Source of the DNA: a bacterium
GTDB taxonomy: Bacteria > Myxococcota_A > UBA9160 > SZUA-336
Reading direction: 5' to 3'
Assembly (NCBI GenBank): GCA_024226335.1
Contig: JAAELY010000249.1
Coordinates: forward strand, 22,730 to 86,729
Length of the DNA stretch: 64,000 nucleotides
The translations under genes and the position numbers were made by a program. The notes under the pieces were generated by a model. The model had not been told where the DNA came from. It did not search any database and was given only the letters and a program-made list of their open reading frames with translations. Below are positions 26,705 to 35,427 of the stretch, one piece after another; position 1 is the first letter of the stretch; every line of letters starts with the position of its first letter.

Positions 26705-27574
26705 TCAGGCATCGATGCGCGCCCGGAGTGTCTCGATGAAAGCGGGACTCGTCCCGCAACAGCCGCCGATGAAGCTCGCGCCTGCTTCGACGAGATCGCC
26801 CAGGTGCGATGCAAACTGCTCGGGAGTGGTGTTGTAGACCACCTGGCCCGCTTCGAGCGTGGGCAAGCCGGCATTCGCCTTGATCCAGATGGGTCGGTCG
26901 GTTGCAGAGGCGAGTCGCGCGCAGATCGGGATATAGCCTTCGATGCCGTTGCCGCAGTTCGCGCCGATCACGTCGGCGCCCGCTTTCGTCAGGGACTCGG
27001 CGGCCTGCTCGGGCTTGACTCCCATCATGGTGCGATCCTTGTTTTTCCCGGAGTCGTACACCATGCACGCCACCACCGGCAGGCCGGTCGCGCGCGCCGC
27101 ATCGATCGCGAATCCGGCCTCATCGAGGTCGGTCATGGTTTCGATGACGATCGCGTCCGCGCCACCGGCCGCCAGAGCTTGCGCCTGTTGTTCGAAGGCC
27201 GCGCGCAGGGCCGCTTCGGTCACCTGTCCATTGATCAACAGCTTGCCGCTCGGACCGATCGATGCGAACACCCGCGCGCGCGTCCCCGCGGCGCGCTTGG
27301 AGATCTCGACCCCCGATCGATTCACCTGCTCGAGCTTCGAGACCTCGGAGTGTTCGGCCAGTGCGATGGCATTGGCGCGAAACGTATTGGTCAAAATGAC
27401 GTCACTCCCGGCCTCGACGTAGGCACGGGCGACCTGTTCGACGCGATCTGCGTGCTCCAGGTTCCAGAAATCCGGTGATTCGCCCATCGCGAGTCCGCGA
27501 GACTGCAATTCGGTGCCCCAGGCACCATCGAGCAACACGGTGCCCTTGGCGAGCAGTTCGTCGATCAGCGTCAT
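26705..27574 (-). CDS. Homocysteine S-methyltransferase domain protein
   Basis: A 289-residue zinc-dependent methyltransferase equal to the N-terminal homocysteine domain of MetH or to BHMT. It begins TVLLDGAWGTELQSRGL. The zinc cysteines are visible in IGANCGNG and in the near-terminal GGCCGTSP. It lies six bases after the corrinoid protein gene at 27581-28216, so the pair together equals the first and third modules of a split methionine synthase. The inferred role is to accept the methyl group from methyl-corrinoid and make methionine, unless homocysteine is replaced by another thiol. Confidence 0.9.
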   Translation of the reverse strand: MTLIDELLAKGTVLLDGAWGTELQSRGLAMGESPDFWNLEHADRVEQVARAYVEAGSDVILTNTFRANAIALAEHSEVSKLEQVNRSGVEISKRAAGTRARVFASIGPSGKLLINGQVTEAALRAAFEQQAQALAAGGADAIVIETMTDLDEAGFAIDAARATGLPVVACMVYDSGKNKDRTMMGVKPEQAAESLTKAGADVIGANCGNGIEGYIPICARLASATDRPIWIKANAGLPTLEAGQVVYNTTPEQFASHLGDLVEAGASFIGGCCGTSPAFIETLRARIDA

Positions 27575-27580
27575 CTGAAC

Positions 27581-28216
27581 TCAGACCCCTAACAGTTGAA
27601 AGGCGGCGCGAACCGCGGCGGTGGCGTTGTCTGCATAGGCGTCAGCCTTGATCTCGTCGGCGTAGCTCGTCGAGAGTGGGGCGCCGCCCACCAGGACCTT
27701 CACCCGATCTCGCAGCCCGGCCGCTTCGAGTCCGTCGACGACCGACTTCATCGACTGCATGGTTACCGTGAGCAGGGCCGAAAGGCCCACGAGATCCGCG
27801 TCCTTTTCCTTTGCGGCCGCCACGAACTGCTCGGCCGGGACGTCACTTCCAAGATCGATGACGTCGAAGCCCGCGCCTTCGAACATGGCCGATACCAGGT
27901 TCTTGCCGATGTCGTGAAGATCCCCCTGAACGGTGCCGATGACGATGCGGCCTTTGCTCGGGGCGCCGGTCTCTGCGAGTAGAGGGCGGATCAGTTCGAG
28001 GGCCGATTTCATGGCACGGGCTGCGAGCAGGAGTTCGGGCACGAAGTACTCTTCTTCCTCGAAGAGTCTCCCCACCTCGTCCATCGCTGGGATCATCGCA
28101 TCGTCGATCAATGACTGGGGGTCGACGGACGCATCGAGGGCTGCGCGCGTCAGTTCCACCGCCGAGTTCTTGTCTCCGCTGAGTACAGCCTCGTAGAGTT
28201 CTGTGTTCTGCGCCAC
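27581..28216 (-). CDS. Corrinoid (B12-binding) methyl carrier protein 2
   Basis: A 211-residue carrier with a helical cap (YFVPELLLAARAM) and a B12 domain bearing GDLHDIGKN (DxHxxG), then VGLSALLTVTM and VLVGGAPLS. The start is GTG 28216, with GGAG eight bases upstream; the longer upstream frame is Arg/Pro-rich and not gene-like. It is the first gene of the methyl-transfer operon and is divergent from the FAD oxidoreductase at 28369, with 152 bases between them. It is paralogous to the carrier at 24704-25357, so each UroD-family enzyme may have its own carrier. Confidence 0.92.
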   Translation of the reverse strand: MAQNTELYEAVLSGDKNSAVELTRAALDASVDPQSLIDDAMIPAMDEVGRLFEEEEYFVPELLLAARAMKSALELIRPLLAETGAPSKGRIVIGTVQGDLHDIGKNLVSAMFEGAGFDVIDLGSDVPAEQFVAAAKEKDADLVGLSALLTVTMQSMKSVVDGLEAAGLRDRVKVLVGGAPLSTSYADEIKADAYADNATAAVRAAFQLLGV

Positions 28217-28368
28217 GAGCAAATCTCCGTCGGCCGGCCGGCCGCGAGCATGATAGCGCGAGCCGAAGGGAAAAGGGGGAATGCAGGCGCCGTGTGGCGC
28301 GCGTTGAAGAACACTGGACTCAGCCATTAGACTCGTCGCCAGCAATCGAGAAGGGAACTGAAACCGAC

Positions 28369-29484
28369 GTGACTGTAGACAGGGTCGACGCAATCGTTGT
28401 CGGAGCCGGGGTCGTCGGGCTCGCGGTAGCCCGGGCTCTCGCACGCATGGGGCGCGATGTGGTGATCCTCGAAGCGGAACGAGACTACGGGTTGCAGACC
28501 TCGTCCCGCAATAGCGAAGTGATTCACGCCGGGATCTACTACCCGCAGGGGAGCCTCAAGGCGCGACTTTGCGTCGAGGGCAAGCAGGCGCTCTATCGCT
28601 ACTGCGAGGCGCGGAATGTTCCACATCGCCGGATCGGCAAGCTGATCGTCGCGACCCGCGATGAGGATATCCCGGTGCTCGAGAGCCTGAAGCTCAGCGC
28701 CGCCCGAAACGGGGTCGACGACCTGGAGAGGTTGTCGGGTGAGCAGGCGATGGAACTCGAACCCGCGCTGTACTGCAAAGCGGCGTTGCTGTCGCCGTCC
28801 ACCGGCATCATCGACAGTCACGGCTTCATGACGGCACTCCTCGCCGACGCTCAAGAAGCCGGTGCGCAACTGTCCGTGAACACGACGTTCGAAGCGGGCC
28901 ATGCGGACGGTAAAAACCTGCGCGTCCGCAGTGGCGAGATGGAACTCGATTGCGATGTCCTGATCAACGCGGCTGGACTCGGCGCTCAGGAAGTGGCCGG
29001 GGCCATCGAAGGACTCGACGCGAGCACGATACCGCGCCGCTATCTGACCAAGGGCAGCTATTTCGTGACTCCGGGCAAGCCCGCATTCACACGCCTGATC
29101 TACCCGGTTCCCAATACCGCAAGCCTGGGGATTCACGTCACACTCGACGTGGCCGGCCAGATGCGTTTCGGGCCCGATCAGGAGTGGGTCGAAGAGGTGA
29201 GTTATCGGGTCGATGAGGCGAGCGCCGCGAAGTTCGCCGAATCGGTGCTTCGCTACTTCCCCGGGTTGGATGAATCCGCCCTGGTCCCTTCCTACGCCGG
29301 AGTTCGTCCCAAGGTTCAGGCTCCCGGCGAGCCGATGGCCGATTTCGCCATCTACGGACCCGAGGTACACGGAATTCCCGGTCTGGTGAATCTCTTCGGT
29401 TTCGAGAGCCCGGGTCTTACGGCTGCACTGTCGATTGCACGCGAGGTGCTGAGTAGAATCGGGCTGGATTCGGAACTCGAGTGA
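28369..29484 (+). CDS. FAD-dependent oxidoreductase, L-2-hydroxyglutarate oxidase-like
   Basis: A 371-residue DAO-family flavoprotein. The N-terminal FAD motif is AIVVGAGVVGLAVARALA, followed by the ILEAE ribose-binding acid. SSRNSEVIHAGIYYP and LINAAGLGAQ are hallmark blocks of the LhgO/YgaF group. The start GTG 28369 directly precedes the FAD strand and has AGGGA upstream; GTG 28294 would add 25 unlikely residues. Family members oxidise L-2-hydroxyglutarate to 2-oxoglutarate and pass electrons to quinone, but related 2-hydroxy or amino acids cannot be excluded. It heads a plus-strand series with the HisD-family gene 58 bases on. Confidence 0.85.
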   Translation: MTVDRVDAIVVGAGVVGLAVARALARMGRDVVILEAERDYGLQTSSRNSEVIHAGIYYPQGSLKARLCVEGKQALYRYCEARNVPHRRIGKLIVATRDEDIPVLESLKLSAARNGVDDLERLSGEQAMELEPALYCKAALLSPSTGIIDSHGFMTALLADAQEAGAQLSVNTTFEAGHADGKNLRVRSGEMELDCDVLINAAGLGAQEVAGAIEGLDASTIPRRYLTKGSYFVTPGKPAFTRLIYPVPNTASLGIHVTLDVAGQMRFGPDQEWVEEVSYRVDEASAAKFAESVLRYFPGLDESALVPSYAGVRPKVQAPGEPMADFAIYGPEVHGIPGLVNLFGFESPGLTAALSIAREVLSRIGLDSELE

Positions 29485-29542
29485 TTCCATCTGCGCTTCT
29501 CGAGCCGCAGCGCTCCCACTCGCACGCAAGAGGAAGATCGCA

Positions 29543-30847
29543 ATGCCCCCTCAGTATCTGAAGAAGGCCCAACGTACGCCGGTGAGCACGGAACAGGAAA
29601 CTCGTCGCATCGTCAGCGAGATCCTGGCGGAAATCGAGGCCGGAGGCGAAGACAGAGCCCGCAGATACGGCGTCGAACTCGACGGCTGGCGGGGCGACAT
29701 CCGGATGTCCAGAGAAGCCGTGGAGGCCGCGGCCGAGCAGGTGCCTTCCCAGCTCAAGGACGATCTGCGTTACGCGCACGAGCGCGTGCGCAGTTTTGCC
29801 GAGAAACAACTGGCCAGCATCTCGGAATTCGAGACCGAGCTATCGCCGGGGCTCTGGGCGGGTCAGAAGCTGATCCCGATCGAAACGGCTGGATGTTATG
29901 TGCCGGGCGGACGCTACGCCCACGTCGCATCGGCAATCATGAGCATCACCACGGCGAAGGTCGCGGGTGTACGCAATATCGTCGCCTGTTCGGCTCCCGG
30001 GACGGATCGCGGCGGCATCCACCCCGCCATCCTCTACGCAATGGATCTCGCGGGTGCGGACCACGTCCTTGCACTCGGGGGTGTCCAGGGAGTTGCGGCG
30101 CTGGCTTATGGTCTCTTCAGCGGATGTGAAGCCAATATCCTGGTCGGCCCTGGTAACCGCTTCGTCGCCGAAGCCAAGCGCATGCTCTTTGGCCGGACGG
30201 GTATCGATCTCTTTGCCGGTCCCACGGAGATACTCATCATCGCAGACGCGAACGCGGATGCGGAAATCGTGGCATGCGACCTGGTCGGTCAGGCAGAGCA
30301 CGGTTTCGACTCACCGGCCTGGCTGGTTGCAACCGATCGCGGACTGGCTGAGCGAGTCATGGAGAAGATGCAGGTTCTGATTGACGATCTTCCCGAAGCT
30401 CAGCAACAGGCGGCCGATGCGGCCTGGCGGGACTTTGGCGAAGTGGTGTTATGCAAAGACGACGAAGAAGCCGCACAGGTCAGTGATGTGTATGCGCCCG
30501 AGCATCTGGAAATCCAGACGGACAATCTCGACTGGTATGTGGATCGGTTGCGCAACTACGGCTCGCTCTTCGTCGGTGAGGAAACCACCGTCGCTTTTGG
30601 TGACAAGTGTTCCGGGACCAATCACATTCTTCCCACCAAGGGCGCCGGGAACTACACGGGTGGATTATCCGTGCATAAGTTCATCAAGATCGTCACGACA
30701 CAGCGCATGACCCGCGAAGCCAATCGCGAGGTCGCGGCGGTGACGGCTCGAGTCTCGCGACTGGAGAGGATGGAGGGACACGCGCGCACCGGCGACATCC
30801 GCCTGGCCAAGTATTTCCCCGATACGCCTTTCGATCTGGTCCCGTGA
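29543..30847 (+). CDS. Histidinol dehydrogenase family protein
   Basis: A 434-residue zinc- and NAD-dependent alcohol dehydrogenase of the HisD family. The catalytic pair is in YAPEHLEI. Zinc-ligand positions are conserved in VGQAEHGF, in GDKCSGTNHILPT and in the C-terminal MEGHART. The nucleotide-loop block reads GPGNRFVAEAKR and is followed by DLFAGPTEILI. There is no other his gene nearby. The same family includes sulfopropanediol 3-dehydrogenase (HpsN), so oxidation of a substrate other than histidinol is likely. The gene is preceded by AGAGGAAG. Confidence 0.88.
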   Translation: MPPQYLKKAQRTPVSTEQETRRIVSEILAEIEAGGEDRARRYGVELDGWRGDIRMSREAVEAAAEQVPSQLKDDLRYAHERVRSFAEKQLASISEFETELSPGLWAGQKLIPIETAGCYVPGGRYAHVASAIMSITTAKVAGVRNIVACSAPGTDRGGIHPAILYAMDLAGADHVLALGGVQGVAALAYGLFSGCEANILVGPGNRFVAEAKRMLFGRTGIDLFAGPTEILIIADANADAEIVACDLVGQAEHGFDSPAWLVATDRGLAERVMEKMQVLIDDLPEAQQQAADAAWRDFGEVVLCKDDEEAAQVSDVYAPEHLEIQTDNLDWYVDRLRNYGSLFVGEETTVAFGDKCSGTNHILPTKGAGNYTGGLSVHKFIKIVTTQRMTREANREVAAVTARVSRLERMEGHARTGDIRLAKYFPDTPFDLVP

Positions 30848-30875
30848 GAATATTGGACGTCGGGGGAAGGAAGAA

Positions 30876-31205
30876 GTGAGCGCAGAGCTATTCGATCTGT
30901 CGGGGCAGGTTGCCCTGTGCACCGGCGGCAGTTCCGGAATCGGTCGGCGTATGGCCGGGGCTCGGTCCCGTGCTGGAGCCAATGTGGTCCTGATCGGGCG
31001 ACGTGCCGAGGCGATTTCGGAAGCGCTCACGGAAATCAACGACTCCGATTCGGGCAAAGCCGCTGGGCTGGTCGCCGATCTGCTCGATCGCGACTGGTTC
31101 GAGGAGCGCTCCCTCTGCTCCGGTCCCCGAGCTTTTCAGTACCTGGAGAACGGGAGTGCATCCGCTGCCAAGATTCTCCTGCGCCCCTCATCGAGTCAGG
31201 ACTGA
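30876..31205 (+). pseudogene. Short-chain dehydrogenase remnant
   Basis: The first 75 codons from GTG 30876 read as the start of an SDR: LSGQVALCTGGSSGIGRRMA (cofactor loop), then ANVVLIGRRAE. The reading continues as unrelated Ser/Arg-rich sequence and stops at 31205. The Asn and YxxxK catalytic parts of a 250-residue SDR are missing in every frame before the next gene at 31258. It is therefore a decayed or deleted gene. From about 31110 to 31257 nothing recognisable remains. Confidence 0.75.
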
Positions 31206-31257
31206 CACAGGCGATGACTGACACGAGCACGAAGCACTCGCCCGCAAGGACCGGAAC

Positions 31258-32490
31258 ATGACACTTTCCATCAATCCGCTGATCTCCCGACTGAGATGTT
31301 CGCTATCGGGTCGGGAGGTCGACAGCAAAGGCTTTACGTCTCCCGTCGGGCTGTGTTCGTGTTGTCCCGCACCGGGGCGGCCGGTCGAGGTCGAGTACGA
31401 TCTCGAGCGCGCCGTGCGCGAGAAGCGAATCGTCGGGATGTTCGACCGAACCGCGGACACCGCTCCCCAGGGGATGCTGCGCTACGCCCCATTACTTCCG
31501 GTGCACGGGCTCGCGCAAGACTACGCGGCCGACGTCGGAGCCACACCGATCATCCGGCACGACGCACTCAGCCGAGATCTCGGCGTCGACTACTTCATCA
31601 AGTGCGAAGGTGGAAACCCGTCGAACAGCTTCAAAGATCGCGGGTTGGTGATCGGCGTCGCGTTTGGAGCCGCGTGTGGTGCGCAGCGTTTCTGTCTGCC
31701 AACCCAGGGCAACGCGGGTGTGGCCGCCGCGCTCTTCTGTTCGCGACTGGGCCTGCCACCCGCCATCGTCTATATGCCCGATGGCTATCAGCAGAGCATC
31801 TACCAGCGCGCCTGCACGTTCTTCGGCGGTGATGTGCGCTTCGCGGGTGAGAACATCGCTGCGGCCGGTGCGAAGATGCGCGAGGAACTCGCTGCTCCGC
31901 TTGCCAGCGGTGAGTACGTGGACCTGTCCACGTTCTTCGAACCGGGCCGCCTGGAGGGCAAGAAGACCATGGGCCTGGAGATTTTTGACCACTTTGGTCC
32001 CACCACGCTGCCGGACTGGATCCTCTATCCGACCGGGGGCGGAACTGGACTGGTGGGAATCTGGAAGGCGCTGGCGGAACTCATCGAACTGGGCCTGCTC
32101 GACGAGCGCCAGCCATTACCCAGACTGGTTGCCGTGCAATCGGAAGCCTGCGCGCCCGTGGTCCGCTCCTTCGAAAAGGGCCTGGAACAGGTGGAGCCGG
32201 TCGAGTCCACCGGTACGGTCGCCGACGGACTGGACGTACCCCGAGCCATCATGGGCCATCGCATGCTCGCCGCTCTGCGCGAGTCGGGTGGCACCGCGAT
32301 TGCGGTCCTGGAGTCGCACACCGTCGCGGCCTTCGAGGAATACGGACGACGCGGTGTGAGTGCGGGTTTCGAAAGTGCGGCACTACTGGCGGCCCTGCGC
32401 AGCATGCGCGTCAGCGGAACGATCGCTGAAGGCGCGCGGGTTCTCCTGCTCCATACTTCCGGGCCGTTTGCCGGGCTTGACCGCGCCTGA
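31258..32490 (+). CDS. Threonine synthase-like PLP enzyme
   Basis: A 410-residue fold-type II PLP enzyme. The PLP lysine lies in GGNPSNSFKDRG, the phosphate-binding loop is represented by PTQGNAGVAAA, and YPTGGGTGLVG supplies the glycine-rich loop. The N terminus (about 1-45) carries a cysteine group LCSCCPAPG that could bind zinc. Family members catalyse beta- or gamma-replacement, such as O-phosphohomoserine to threonine or cysteate formation. The absence of neighbouring threonine genes leaves the substrate open. It follows the SDR remnant and precedes the alkylsulfatase-like gene by 56 bases. Confidence 0.85.
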   Translation: MTLSINPLISRLRCSLSGREVDSKGFTSPVGLCSCCPAPGRPVEVEYDLERAVREKRIVGMFDRTADTAPQGMLRYAPLLPVHGLAQDYAADVGATPIIRHDALSRDLGVDYFIKCEGGNPSNSFKDRGLVIGVAFGAACGAQRFCLPTQGNAGVAAALFCSRLGLPPAIVYMPDGYQQSIYQRACTFFGGDVRFAGENIAAAGAKMREELAAPLASGEYVDLSTFFEPGRLEGKKTMGLEIFDHFGPTTLPDWILYPTGGGTGLVGIWKALAELIELGLLDERQPLPRLVAVQSEACAPVVRSFEKGLEQVEPVESTGTVADGLDVPRAIMGHRMLAALRESGGTAIAVLESHTVAAFEEYGRRGVSAGFESAALLAALRSMRVSGTIAEGARVLLLHTSGPFAGLDRA

Positions 32491-32546
32491 AGATCTGGTC
32501 TCGACTTTCTCCAACGCCAAGAAACCGAAACGATGAGGTCTATCTG

Positions 32547-34283
32547 ATGCAGCCCGAGATCCTTGACCCACCTGTCGCCCAGGGCTCCAGTAGCGCCGTC
32601 GTCGAGGGGCCGAAAGGGGAGATTGCCAACCGTGACCTGATCGAACACTCCAAACGCTTTGTGCCCAGACTCTGGACTGTTACGGAGCGCGTTCACTGCG
32701 CGGTGGGCTATGGCCTCGCCAACTCAACCGCCATTCAAGCTCCGGAAGGTCTGGTCATCGTGGATACCGGTGAATCCGTGGAAGAGGCCGGTGACCACGT
32801 GGCAGCGGTTCGCGCGATCACTGATCTGCCGACACGGGCCGTGATCTACTCGCATAGCCATTACGTTGACGGCACGACAGCCTGGCTTCGGGAGAACGAG
32901 CCCGCGCTTCGCGTGTACGGTCACGAACGCATTCCCGATACTCGCGCCAACATCGCCGGTGAAATCGGACCGGCCTACAATCGACGGGCGTGTCTTCAGT
33001 TCGGACTCTTCCTGCCCCAGCAGGGTCCGGATGCCATGCCGAATCACGGGATCGGTCCCTTCTTCTTCAATCCAAATCACTCCAAGCGTACTCCGGGCTT
33101 TCTGCCGCTCACCGATCCGATCCGGGGAGAGACCGAGACCGAGATCGCGGGCCTCCGCTTCCATTTCATTCCAGCCGCCGCAGACAGTGAGGACTCGCTG
33201 ATCATCTGGCTGCCGGATGAAGGCGTGGTGATCAACAACAATATCTGGCCAGCGCTCTTCAACATCTATCCGTTGCGGGGCGAGGCGTATCGCGATCCGC
33301 TGCTCCTGGTCGAAGCCATCGACAGAATTCGCAGTTTCGATCCGGAACACCTGGTCGGTGTTCACGGGCCTCCGATTTCGGGTCGAGGTGCGGTGCGCGA
33401 CGCGCTGCGCGACTACCGCGATGCGATTCAGTTCTTGTGGGATCAGACCGTGCGCGGAATCAACCGCGGTTTCGGCCCCGACGAACTCGCCTGGTCGGTG
33501 CGGCTCCCCGCGCATCTGGAGACTTCACCGCTCTGCCGTCAGTTCTACGGAGCTGTTCCCCATCACGTGCGCCAGATCCACACCGGGCTCTTCGGCTGGT
33601 ATGGCACCGATCCCTGTGATCTGTTTCCTCCTCCACCCCAGGTCGAAGCGCAGCGTATGGTCGTCGGTTTTGGGGGCCGCAATCGGGTTCTGGAACAGGC
33701 GCGGAATTCTCTGGAAAATGATGAAGCGTCCTGGGCCGCGCGCCTCGCGAGCTGGCTCGTGCGCATCGACTCGGGGGATGGCGACGCACGCCAGATCGAG
33801 GCGACCGCGCTTCGCTCGCTGGCCCAACAGACCACATCGTCCAATGTGCGTTCCGTGTGTCTGACCCGAGCACTCGAACTCGAGGGCACGGTTGATACGA
33901 GTTTCCTGAATCAGCGACCGGCTGCCGAGCGTCAGGTTCTGGCCGCGGCCCCGACGCGTTTCGTAAAGGCGCTGCGCGTCCAGCTCGATCCGGAAAAGAG
34001 TTCCGCCGTGTCGCAGACGGGGGCCTGGCACTTCAAGGACTCGGAAGTGAACTGCGGTCTCACGGTGCGCGGTGGTGTCGCGGAATTTCTGGAGTCCGCG
34101 CCGGAAACTGCGGATTTCGAGCTTCATCTGGAATTACCGCTCTGGGCTCGGCTCTGGTCGGGAAAGCTCTCGCTGGCGGACGCTGTCGCCAGTGGCGAGC
34201 TTGTCCTGGTCGGAGAACTCGAGCACGTCGAGGCGTTCTTCGAGCTATTCGATCATGTGAACCTCAGAGGTCCGACTCAGTAG
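32547..34283 (+). CDS. Alkylsulfatase-like metallo-beta-lactamase-fold protein with altered metal site
   Basis: A 578-residue protein built like class III alkylsulfatases (SdsA1 type): an N-terminal MBL domain (about 30-310), a helical dimerisation region (about 330-460) with LFGWYGTDPCDLFPPPP, and a C-terminal SCP2-like domain (about 470-575). The canonical THSHxDH loop reads YSHSHYVDGT here (His103, His105, Asp108, Gly109). The family's ENxxH(N)LxN(L)xTLRG block reads NNIWPALFNIYPLRG, so at least one metal-ligand Glu is lost. No signal peptide is seen. It may still be a hydrolase with a changed site, or a non-sulfatase relative. Confidence 0.82.
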   Translation: MQPEILDPPVAQGSSSAVVEGPKGEIANRDLIEHSKRFVPRLWTVTERVHCAVGYGLANSTAIQAPEGLVIVDTGESVEEAGDHVAAVRAITDLPTRAVIYSHSHYVDGTTAWLRENEPALRVYGHERIPDTRANIAGEIGPAYNRRACLQFGLFLPQQGPDAMPNHGIGPFFFNPNHSKRTPGFLPLTDPIRGETETEIAGLRFHFIPAAADSEDSLIIWLPDEGVVINNNIWPALFNIYPLRGEAYRDPLLLVEAIDRIRSFDPEHLVGVHGPPISGRGAVRDALRDYRDAIQFLWDQTVRGINRGFGPDELAWSVRLPAHLETSPLCRQFYGAVPHHVRQIHTGLFGWYGTDPCDLFPPPPQVEAQRMVVGFGGRNRVLEQARNSLENDEASWAARLASWLVRIDSGDGDARQIEATALRSLAQQTTSSNVRSVCLTRALELEGTVDTSFLNQRPAAERQVLAAAPTRFVKALRVQLDPEKSSAVSQTGAWHFKDSEVNCGLTVRGGVAEFLESAPETADFELHLELPLWARLWSGKLSLADAVASGELVLVGELEHVEAFFELFDHVNLRGPTQ

Positions 34284-34386
34284 TCGGCTCGACGCCTGGC
34301 CCGATCGAGCAGCGGCGAGCGGGGTATCGTCGCGGTATATTATATGCAGCCGCGCCAGTCGTCCGCTCGCGTGAGGAGATCGTCCC

Positions 34387-35229
34387 ATGACCATTCAAGC
34401 CTCCTTTCCCGCCGCACATTCTTCCCGGCTGCCCGAAGGTGTGAGCATCCAGCCGCGCAGGTACGAGTTTCAAGACCTGGATCGCGTCCCTCAGTACTGG
34501 TTCGCCGGCAACCCGATCATCAGTCATCTGGAGAACGCGTTTTCGATTCTGATCCCGCCGGGTGAGCGTTTCTTCATCCAGTCCGTTCGGAATTTTCAGG
34601 ACCGCGCCGAGGACCCCGAAGTCAAGGAACTGATCCGAGCTTTCATCCAGCAGGAGGGACTTCACACACGCGCGCATAACGAACTCAATCGTTCGTTTGC
34701 GAAGTTCGGTGTCGACGTCGATCGCGAAGTCGCATTCGGAGATCGTATCTTCAACTGGATGGCGCGCCGACTCCCGAGAAAGGTACAACTCGGTGTTACG
34801 GTCTTCCTCGAACACCTCACGGCGACCGGCGCCCACGTCCTGTTCATGGAGCCGAAGATCGCGGAATTCATGCACCCGGAAATGCTGCGGTTCTGGCGCT
34901 GGCATGCCGCCGAAGAACTCGAACACAAAGCGGTTGCTTTCGATCTCTTCCGCGCAGTCGGGGGCGGTTATCTACTCAGAGTCTTCTCTGCGATCGTAGC
35001 GATCGTGTTCGGCCTCTTGCCTTTCAACCGGGTCTTCCTTCGCATGATGAAGGATGATCCGACCGAGATCACCGCCGAGATGAAGAAGCAGGCGAGGGAT
35101 GTGAACAAGATCGTGATGGGTCCCCAACTCCGTATGATCGGACGCTTCTTCAAGCCGTCTTTCCACCCCTGGCAATGCGACGATCAGAAGTACCTGAAGC
35201 AGTGGTACGAATCCGCCCAGCTCAGCTGA
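34387..35229 (+). CDS. Predicted metal-dependent hydrolase (COG3687/PF10118 type)
   Basis: A 280-residue protein of a family annotated only as metal-dependent hydrolase. It has ferritin-like ligand patterns: GERFFIQSVR, FIQQEGLHTRAHNELN and AAEELEHKAVAFD (E-x2-H type). A hydrophobic segment lies near residues 195-215 (LRVFSAIVAIVFGLLPF), followed by a C-terminal FFKPSFHPWQ motif. The start ATG 34387 follows GAGGAGAT. Upstream, a TATATT at 34336 could be a -10 element. The biochemical role is not established. Confidence 0.8.
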   Translation: MTIQASFPAAHSSRLPEGVSIQPRRYEFQDLDRVPQYWFAGNPIISHLENAFSILIPPGERFFIQSVRNFQDRAEDPEVKELIRAFIQQEGLHTRAHNELNRSFAKFGVDVDREVAFGDRIFNWMARRLPRKVQLGVTVFLEHLTATGAHVLFMEPKIAEFMHPEMLRFWRWHAAEELEHKAVAFDLFRAVGGGYLLRVFSAIVAIVFGLLPFNRVFLRMMKDDPTEITAEMKKQARDVNKIVMGPQLRMIGRFFKPSFHPWQCDDQKYLKQWYESAQLS

Positions 35230-35427
35230 TCGCCCCGCAAGGTTCGCCTGCACATCCCGATCCGGTGTATTCGAAAACCCGAGCCGCACGGCCGAGGTTT
35301 TTCCCGACGTCGCTCTGAAGGCGCCCGAAGCCACGTGATTCCGGGGACTTGGAGCTGAAGATCCCAGCACCGAAGTGCCGTTGGAACGCGAGCTGACAAG
35401 CTGAGCAATCCCTCACATTATTCCGAC

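Noticed and set aside
29543..30847. Annotation as a true histidine biosynthesis gene hisD.
   Set aside because: Catalytic residues are kept, but no his genes are nearby and the family contains dehydrogenases for other substrates; only the family name is given.
35275..35310. Apparent hairpin with A-run and T-run after the COG3687-type hydrolase gene.
   Set aside because: The arms pair for only four bases; the longer match fails on inspection, so it was not called a terminator.
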